From Alphaproteobacteria bacterium (GTDB lineage: Bacteria > Pseudomonadota > Alphaproteobacteria > Rhizobiales > Rhizobiaceae): a DNA stretch of 10,372 nt. How positions within the stretch are numbered: position 1 is the stretch's first letter; each line of letters opens with the position of its first letter. The stretch covers positions 1-10,372 of the forward strand of contig JAUIBM010000052.1 in the NCBI GenBank assembly GCA_030428345.1. Reading direction: 5' to 3'. The notes below the pieces were generated by a model. That model ran no database searches. It was not told the origin of the DNA and saw nothing but the letters and a program-made list of their open reading frames with translations. Shown in pieces: positions 6,309-10,372 of this stretch. Position numbers and translations under genes: made by a program.

Positions 6309-7436
6309 TCAAAGATCCTTCTTCGGCTTCCGCTTCGTCTCATCGCGGGCGAGTTCCCGCCGCGCCTTGTCCGAGACGTTCCCGGGCGCCGCATGCATCA
6401 GGGAATAGGAAGTTTCCGCTTCCAGATCGATTCCGTCTTCGACCCCCACCTTGGCGGCATCCTTCGCCAGCCAGCCATCGGCGGCCTTGCGCCCGAGGTC
6501 GAACAAATGGTCGAGAAACCCCGGCTCAGAATTCTGCTTCGAGGCAGCCGAAAGCGCCAGCAATGCCTCTGGAGCTTCAATGCGGTGCACCCGCACGTCC
6601 CGATAGCGGCCCGCTTCGATACTGCCCTCCGCGATAAGCCGCTTGACGAACTTGATAGCGCGAAACTCGCCCAGCAACGAGGCGTTGAACGTGATCTCAT
6701 CGACGCGATTGGCGATCTCTTGCGCGGTCCTGGGCGTTTCCATGCGCTCGATCGGATTGATCTGGACGATGAGGATATCTTCGGTGCTGGTTTGATAGAA
6801 GAACGGGAAAAGCACCGGATTGCCCATGTAGCCGCCGTCCCAATAGGGAACGCCTTCGATCTCCACGGCCTTGAAGATCTGCGGCAGGCAAGCCGAGGCG
6901 AGCACCGCGTCGGACACGATTTCCGCGTTCTCGAACACCCGCACCTTGCCGTTCCAGACATTGGTTGCGGCCACGAACACCCGCATGGAATCGCATTCGT
7001 GGATGTTGTCGAAATCCACGATTTCCTCCACGAGATCGCGCAGGGGATGGGTCGGAAAGGGATTGTCGTAGGGCGAATACATCGCCTTCAGCCAGTTGTC
7101 GTAGAAGACGACAGGAGAACTGCCGACATTCCAGTTGCCGAGCCAGATGTCCAGCGGCGTGCGCATCGGCGGGGCGAAGCGGCCACGCGCGCCCACCGCC
7201 TCCCAGAAGCGGCGCAACTTCCCGCGTGCGCCCTGTTTGCCGTCGGCATGCATGCCGTCGGCCAGGCAGACGGCGTTCATCGCCCCCGCGCTGGTTCCCG
7301 AAACGCCGGTGAAATGGAAGCGCCCGTCCTCGAGCAGTTTGTCGAGCACGCCCCAGGTGAAGGCGCCGTGCGAGCCGCCCCCCTGAAGCGCGAGATTGAG
7401 AGCGACGCTGCCGGTCGCAATGGCGCGCTCAGCCAT
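6309..7436 (-). CDS. Patatin-like hydrolase (PatD-like), coupled to bdhA
   Basis: This is a patatin-family serine hydrolase of 375 residues, presumably cytoplasmic, with no signal peptide. The oxyanion-hole motif GGGSHG is at 19-24, the nucleophile Ser49 in GTSAG (47-51) and the dyad Asp200 in WDGGYMGNP. The start at 7436 is set by the one-base overlap with the bdhA stop (TAATG on the minus strand), which implies translational coupling. Only a weak GGGTGG lies upstream. The bdhA-patatin pairing matches the bdhA-patD operon of Legionella pneumophila, so PatD-like is the best name. The substrate is not settled: patatins cleave phospholipid acyl chains, and the operon partner suggests PHB or 3-hydroxybutyrate oligomers (inference). 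The end is a Lys/Arg-rich tail (residues 354-375). It is paralogous to the patatin-like protein upstream of phaA. Confidence 0.9.
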   Translation of the reverse strand: MAERAIATGSVALNLALQGGGSHGAFTWGVLDKLLEDGRFHFTGVSGTSAGAMNAVCLADGMHADGKQGARGKLRRFWEAVGARGRFAPPMRTPLDIWLGNWNVGSSPVVFYDNWLKAMYSPYDNPFPTHPLRDLVEEIVDFDNIHECDSMRVFVAATNVWNGKVRVFENAEIVSDAVLASACLPQIFKAVEIEGVPYWDGGYMGNPVLFPFFYQTSTEDILIVQINPIERMETPRTAQEIANRVDEITFNASLLGEFRAIKFVKRLIAEGSIEAGRYRDVRVHRIEAPEALLALSAASKQNSEPGFLDHLFDLGRKAADGWLAKDAAKVGVEDGIDLEAETSYSLMHAAPGNVSDKARRELARDETKRKPKKDL

Positions 7437-8224
7437 TATTGGGCCACCCAGCCGCCATCGATCTGCTGCATCGAGCCATTGATGTTCTCGGCGGCGTCGG
7501 AGCACAGATAAACCGCCAGTGCGGCAACCTGCTCGACCGTGACGAATTTCTTGGTCGGCTGCGCTTCGAGGATGACCTCCTCGATGACCTCGTCCTTGGT
7601 CATGTGGCGCGCCTTCATCGTGTCGGGAATCTGCTTTTCGACCAGCGGGGTCCACACATAGCCGGGGCAGATCGCATTGGCGGTGACGCCGTGCTCGGCC
7701 CCTTCCAACGCCAGGACCTTGGTCAGCCCGGCAATGCCGTGCTTCGCCGCGACATAGGCCGCCTTGTAGGGCGAGGCGACCAGCGCATGCGCCGAGGCGG
7801 TGAAGATCAGCCGTCCCCATCCCGCTTCCTTCATCTGCTTCATCACCAACCGCGTGGTGTGGAAGGAAGACGTCAGATTGAGCGCGATGATCAGGTCCCA
7901 CTTGTCGATCGGGAAATCCTCGATCGGGTCGACATGCTGGACGCCCGCATTGTTGTGCAGGACGTCGATCTTGCCGAACGCCTTTCGGGCCTGCTCGATC
8001 ATGTCCGCGATCTGGTCCGGCTTGGTCATGTCGGCGCCGGAATAGATCGCCTTGACGCCGAACTCCTTTTCAATTCCGGCCCGCTCGGCTTCGATCGCGT
8101 CCTTGTCGCCAAAGCCGTTGATGACAATGTTCGCGCCCTCTTTTGCATAGGCGCGGGCGCAGGCAAGTCCGATGCCGGAGGTCGATCCGGTTACCAAAGC
8201 GGTTTTGCCGTCAAGAATGCCCAT
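7436..8224 (-). CDS. bdhA: D-3-hydroxybutyrate dehydrogenase
   Basis: BdhA oxidises (R)-3-hydroxybutyrate to acetoacetate with NAD+, feeding carbon released from PHB back to acetyl-CoA. The 262-residue protein is a full-length classical short-chain dehydrogenase with the cofactor motif TGSTSGIG at 12-19, NNAGVQHV at 91-98, Asn116, Ser144 in TASAHALVAS, Tyr157 and Lys161. The segments NNAGVQHV, ASAHALVASPYKAAYVAAKHG-like and CPGYVWTPLVEKQIP are characteristic of bacterial BdhA and separate it from PhaB and FabG. I chose ATG 8224 because AAGGA lies eight bases upstream and family members begin near this point. The frame is open further back to 8335 but with no ribosome site. It is the first gene of a two-gene operon with the patatin gene, overlapping it by one base. 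Confidence 0.94.
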   Translation of the reverse strand: MGILDGKTALVTGSTSGIGLACARAYAKEGANIVINGFGDKDAIEAERAGIEKEFGVKAIYSGADMTKPDQIADMIEQARKAFGKIDVLHNNAGVQHVDPIEDFPIDKWDLIIALNLTSSFHTTRLVMKQMKEAGWGRLIFTASAHALVASPYKAAYVAAKHGIAGLTKVLALEGAEHGVTANAICPGYVWTPLVEKQIPDTMKARHMTKDEVIEEVILEAQPTKKFVTVEQVAALAVYLCSDAAENINGSMQQIDGGWVAQ

Positions 8225-8305
8225 GACCTCGTTCCTTTCGTCCGATTTTTTCAAATGGCCCGGAGAAGGCAGGCAAGTGGGAGGATGTCGTCTCGCATCC
8301 GGGCG

Positions 8306-8343
8306 TGCACCGCAGCAAATATTGCCGCAGCGCAAAATGTCAA
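8306..8343 (-). promoter_or_regulatory. Candidate bdhA promoter with overlapping TGC/GCA dyads
   Basis: On the minus strand, TTGACA (8338-8343) is a perfect -35 hexamer, followed after 16 bases by TATTTG (8316-8321), about 90 bases before the bdhA start. An imperfect dyad with GCNGCAA / TTGCNGC arms (8312-8328) covers the -10 element. TGC-ACC-GCA (8306-8314) lies just downstream, near the expected start point. CCGCAGC is repeated at 8310-8316 and 8325-8331. The placement fits a repressor operator. The resemblance to the dyads before the patatin-phaA-phaB operon suggests a common regulator such as PhaR (inference). Confidence 0.5.
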
Positions 8344-8413
8344 ATTACATGTCGGACAAATGCCCGCAAACGAAACGGGGGGACCTGCAGACAGTAGGAG
8401 AAAGGCGGTCGAG

Positions 8414-8444
8414 ATTCTGCCGGGAACGGCCTATCGGCAGGAAT
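8414..8444 (-). terminator. Weak hairpin at the end of the Het-C-like gene
   Basis: CTGCCG (8417-8422) pairs with CGGCAG (8435-8440), and the stem can extend by ATT/AAT with one bulged base. The loop includes the stop codon of the secreted protein gene. No T-run follows on the minus strand, only a CT-rich stretch, so termination is uncertain. Confidence 0.25.
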
Positions 8445-9417
8445 TTTCATGGTCGTTGCGCATGCCGCACAGGATCGCATTGCCCTGCACTGGGCCGTAG
8501 CGTCTGAGCACGGACGCCTCGAACCACGCCCATTTGTTGCGGGTGTCGGCGATCGCCGCGCTCACCGCCCGGCGAAAATTGTCGTTGATCGCCCCGCGCG
8601 GCGTGGTGCCGCGGCCCACCGCCCCGCTTCTCGCATTGATCGGTCCATTGTCCTTGTTAAGGAATTTGTGCTTGAGGCGCGACCTGCCGCCGTCATAGGT
8701 GCACAGCACCCGTTCCGGCTTGCCTTCGAAACAGCCGGTGACAAGCCCGGCGGGAAACGCGCCGCGCTGGGCGGGATCCATGAACGGGGCCGGCCCGGAA
8801 TTGCCGAGTCCGGGTGGGTTCTCCGTGGTGATCAATCCGGGAGCCGGCAAGTCCACCCAATTGGAATGCGCGTAAAAATCCTGCGCGGTGTGCAGCGCCA
8901 GGCCCAGTTCTTCCAGGACATTGCATTTGGCGCGGCCGGAACGGCCCGAAAAGGTGCAGGGAATGGTGGAGGGGATTTCGCTCGAATGCACCCGCCCATC
9001 CGCGGTGGCGATCTTGCCGGCTTCCCTGACCGCGGTCTCGAGATGACGAAACACGAAGGCCCGGCATGCCATGATCGCCTTTTGCGCCTTCGCCGCGCTC
9101 TGGGGATAGCCCGGAATATCCATCGTGTCGCCGCTGTCGCAATGGGCTCTCTCCTCGCCCATCAGTCCCCGATCGGGTCGGTCCGGCGCGCCGACGGCGC
9201 CGAACTCGCCCTTGGTGCCGGCGATCTCGTCCATCGTGTCCGGGCCAAGGCCGAAGCTGGCGAGGCCAAGGCGGGTTATCTTTTCGTGTTCCAGATCCTG
9301 GTCGAGCCCGCCAATGGAGCCGAAGGCATGCGCCGTCGGCGCTCCGCCGGCCGAAATCGCCAGGATGAAACAAGCCGCAAGCAATGCGGGTGCTCGCAAT
9401 GAGTTGCTGATCCTCAT
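8431..9417 (-). CDS. Secreted Het-C-like / zinc-dependent phospholipase C-like protein
   Basis: This is a predicted exported protein of 328 residues. Residues 1-31 form a signal peptide with an Arg N-region, a hydrophobic core and an AHA cleavage site before Phe32. The start at 9417 is chosen because GGGGAG lies six bases upstream and the signal peptide begins there. The mature protein has EHEKITR (43-49), HCDSGD (92-97) and HTAQDFYAHSNW (176-187). The H-x3-D-x3-H spacing with a HSNW ending recalls the Het-C family and, more distantly, zinc-dependent phospholipase C and P1-nuclease folds, where His and Asp bind metal. Eight cysteines in the mature part (93, 118, 154, 165, 229, 239, 317, 327) suggest periplasmic or extracellular disulphides. 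Activity is not established. It stands alone between bdhA and the transporter gene and need not be linked to PHB. Confidence 0.7.
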   Translation of the reverse strand: MRISNSLRAPALLAACFILAISAGGAPTAHAFGSIGGLDQDLEHEKITRLGLASFGLGPDTMDEIAGTKGEFGAVGAPDRPDRGLMGEERAHCDSGDTMDIPGYPQSAAKAQKAIMACRAFVFRHLETAVREAGKIATADGRVHSSEIPSTIPCTFSGRSGRAKCNVLEELGLALHTAQDFYAHSNWVDLPAPGLITTENPPGLGNSGPAPFMDPAQRGAFPAGLVTGCFEGKPERVLCTYDGGRSRLKHKFLNKDNGPINARSGAVGRGTTPRGAINDNFRRAVSAAIADTRNKWAWFEASVLRRYGPVQGNAILCGMRNDHENSCR

Positions 9418-9534
9418 GCCGATCTCCCCTCCGCGCGGGTCCATGCCCTATGGAAAGGTAAGCCAGAGCGGCCGCGAGCGAAACCCCCGGTTGCGCGCAA
9501 TCGACACACCGCGAAGGGGGCAGCGGGATCGCCG

Positions 9535-10372
9535 TCAGTTCTGTTCGGCGTAGCGCGCCAGACCCGACAACGCCACAACCGCCAGCAGCAGGAGGGGCAA
9601 GGCCAGGAAGATCGCGGCGAAACCGGTATGGCTTGCAACGAAGCCGATCGCCGACGGCGCGACCAGAATGCCGGAATAGCCCATTGACGTGGCGACCGAG
9701 AGCGCGATGCCGGGCGCAAGACCCGGCAGATTGCCGGCGGCGGAAAAGACGATGGGCACCATGTTCGACAATCCCAACCCGGCGATCGCGAATCCGGCGA
9801 TTGCAACGAATTCATTCGGCGCGAGACCGGCCAGCGCCAAGCCGGCAAGGGCAAAGCCGCCGCACAGCCGCAACGTCGCCACCGCGCCAAGCCGGTTGCG
9901 CAGCGCGTCGCCGGCAAACCGCATTACCGCCATCGCCGCCGACAGCGCGCCGAAAGCCAGACCCGAGACCGCGACACCCGCGCCCAGTTCGCTGCGCAGG
10001 TAAAGCGCTCCCCAATCGAGCACCGCACCCTCCGGAATCATGGAGAACAGCGCCATCGCGCCGACAAGATAGGGAAGCGCGGATCGCGGAAAGCGGATCG
10101 GATGGCGCTCTTCGGGCGCATGCGACTGGCGGTCATCGAGAACCAGGGTCCATGCGGCGGCGAGAAGCGCCAGGGCCAGCGCGCTCACCAGCCAGGCGTG
10201 GCCGGCAATCCCGACGAGCGAGATCGCATAGCCTCCGCTCGCCGCGCCGATCAAGCCGCCAAGGCTCCAGAAGCCGTGGCAGGACGACATGATCGCCTTG
10301 CCCATGCGCCTTTCAACCTCGACCGCGTTGGCGTTCATCGCCACGTCCATGCCGCCGATGGCGCCGCCGAAG
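9535..10372 (-). CDS. MFS transporter, C-terminal part (YbjJ-like)
   Basis: This gene enters from the right edge, so its N-terminus is missing. The frame is open at 10371 and the ATG at 10350 is internal, since FGGAIGG precedes it. About 278 residues are visible. They include the MDVAMNANAVEVERR and IMSSCHGFWSLGG segments, typical of MFS proteins of the YbjJ type, and about eight hydrophobic spans consistent with transmembrane helices 5-12. A charged cytoplasmic loop (DDRQSHAPEERH) separates the two halves, and RFAGDALRNRLG looks like the loop between helices 8 and 9. The substrate cannot be told from sequence. The gene ends 117 bases upstream of the secreted protein gene on the same strand. 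That gap holds the ribosome site of the latter and a short palindrome, TTGCGCGCAA (9491-9500), but no clear terminator. Confidence 0.85.
   Translation of the reverse strand, partial: FGGAIGGMDVAMNANAVEVERRMGKAIMSSCHGFWSLGGLIGAASGGYAISLVGIAGHAWLVSALALALLAAAWTLVLDDRQSHAPEERHPIRFPRSALPYLVGAMALFSMIPEGAVLDWGALYLRSELGAGVAVSGLAFGALSAAMAVMRFAGDALRNRLGAVATLRLCGGFALAGLALAGLAPNEFVAIAGFAIAGLGLSNMVPIVFSAAGNLPGLAPGIALSVATSMGYSGILVAPSAIGFVASHTGFAAIFLALPLLLLAVVALSGLARYAEQN

Noticed and set aside
8225..8335. A 37-residue N-terminal extension of BdhA
   Set aside because: It is Cys/Pro/Arg-rich and unlike the family. It covers part of the candidate promoter, and AAGGA precedes the ATG at 8224.
9491..9500. TTGCGCGCAA palindrome upstream of the secreted protein gene as another PhaR-like site
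   Set aside because: Ten bases of GC-rich symmetry are expected by chance in this DNA, the TGC/GCA gap is only two bases, and no promoter hexamers accompany it.

Overview
This GC-rich window reads as chromosomal DNA of an alphaproteobacterium, most likely a sphingomonad. That placement rests on the overall character of the proteins and on the combination of a short-chain polyhydroxybutyrate (PHB) system with the MEP isoprenoid pathway. It is inference, not a database match. No rRNA, tRNA, CRISPR array, insertion sequence or phage gene is visible.

Layout, left to right. (1) Positions 1-1270: two overlapping plus-strand genes encode unrecognised, mutually paralogous proteins. (2) Positions 1302-4639, minus strand: a three-gene set in transcription order patatin-like hydrolase, phaA (acetyl-CoA acetyltransferase), phaB (acetoacetyl-CoA reductase). 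(3) Positions 4640-5045: a divergent control region with AT-rich TGC/GCA dyads, an 18-bp perfect palindrome and a candidate ispG promoter. (4) Positions 5046-6305, plus strand: ispG, an iron-sulphur enzyme of the MEP pathway. (5) Positions 6309-8224, minus strand: bdhA (3-hydroxybutyrate dehydrogenase) translationally coupled to a second patatin-like gene, the same pairing as the bdhA-patD operon described in Legionella pneumophila. (6) Positions 8431-9417, minus strand: a secreted cysteine-rich protein resembling the Het-C / zinc-dependent phospholipase C-like group. (7) Positions 9535-10372, minus strand: the C-terminal two thirds of an MFS transporter running off the right edge.

How it works together. 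PhaA and PhaB supply (R)-3-hydroxybutyryl-CoA for PHB synthesis. BdhA oxidises 3-hydroxybutyrate released when PHB is broken down. One patatin-like hydrolase gene is attached to the synthetic arm and a close paralogue to the degradative arm, so these hydrolases are good candidates for a role at the PHB granule (inference). No phaC synthase, phasin, canonical phaZ or phaR is present here. The candidate promoters of the first patatin, of phaA and of bdhA each overlap or adjoin a TGC-N3/4-GCA dyad, the kind of site bound by the PHB regulator PhaR in related bacteria. This suggests one shared control for the locus, although such short sites also occur by chance.
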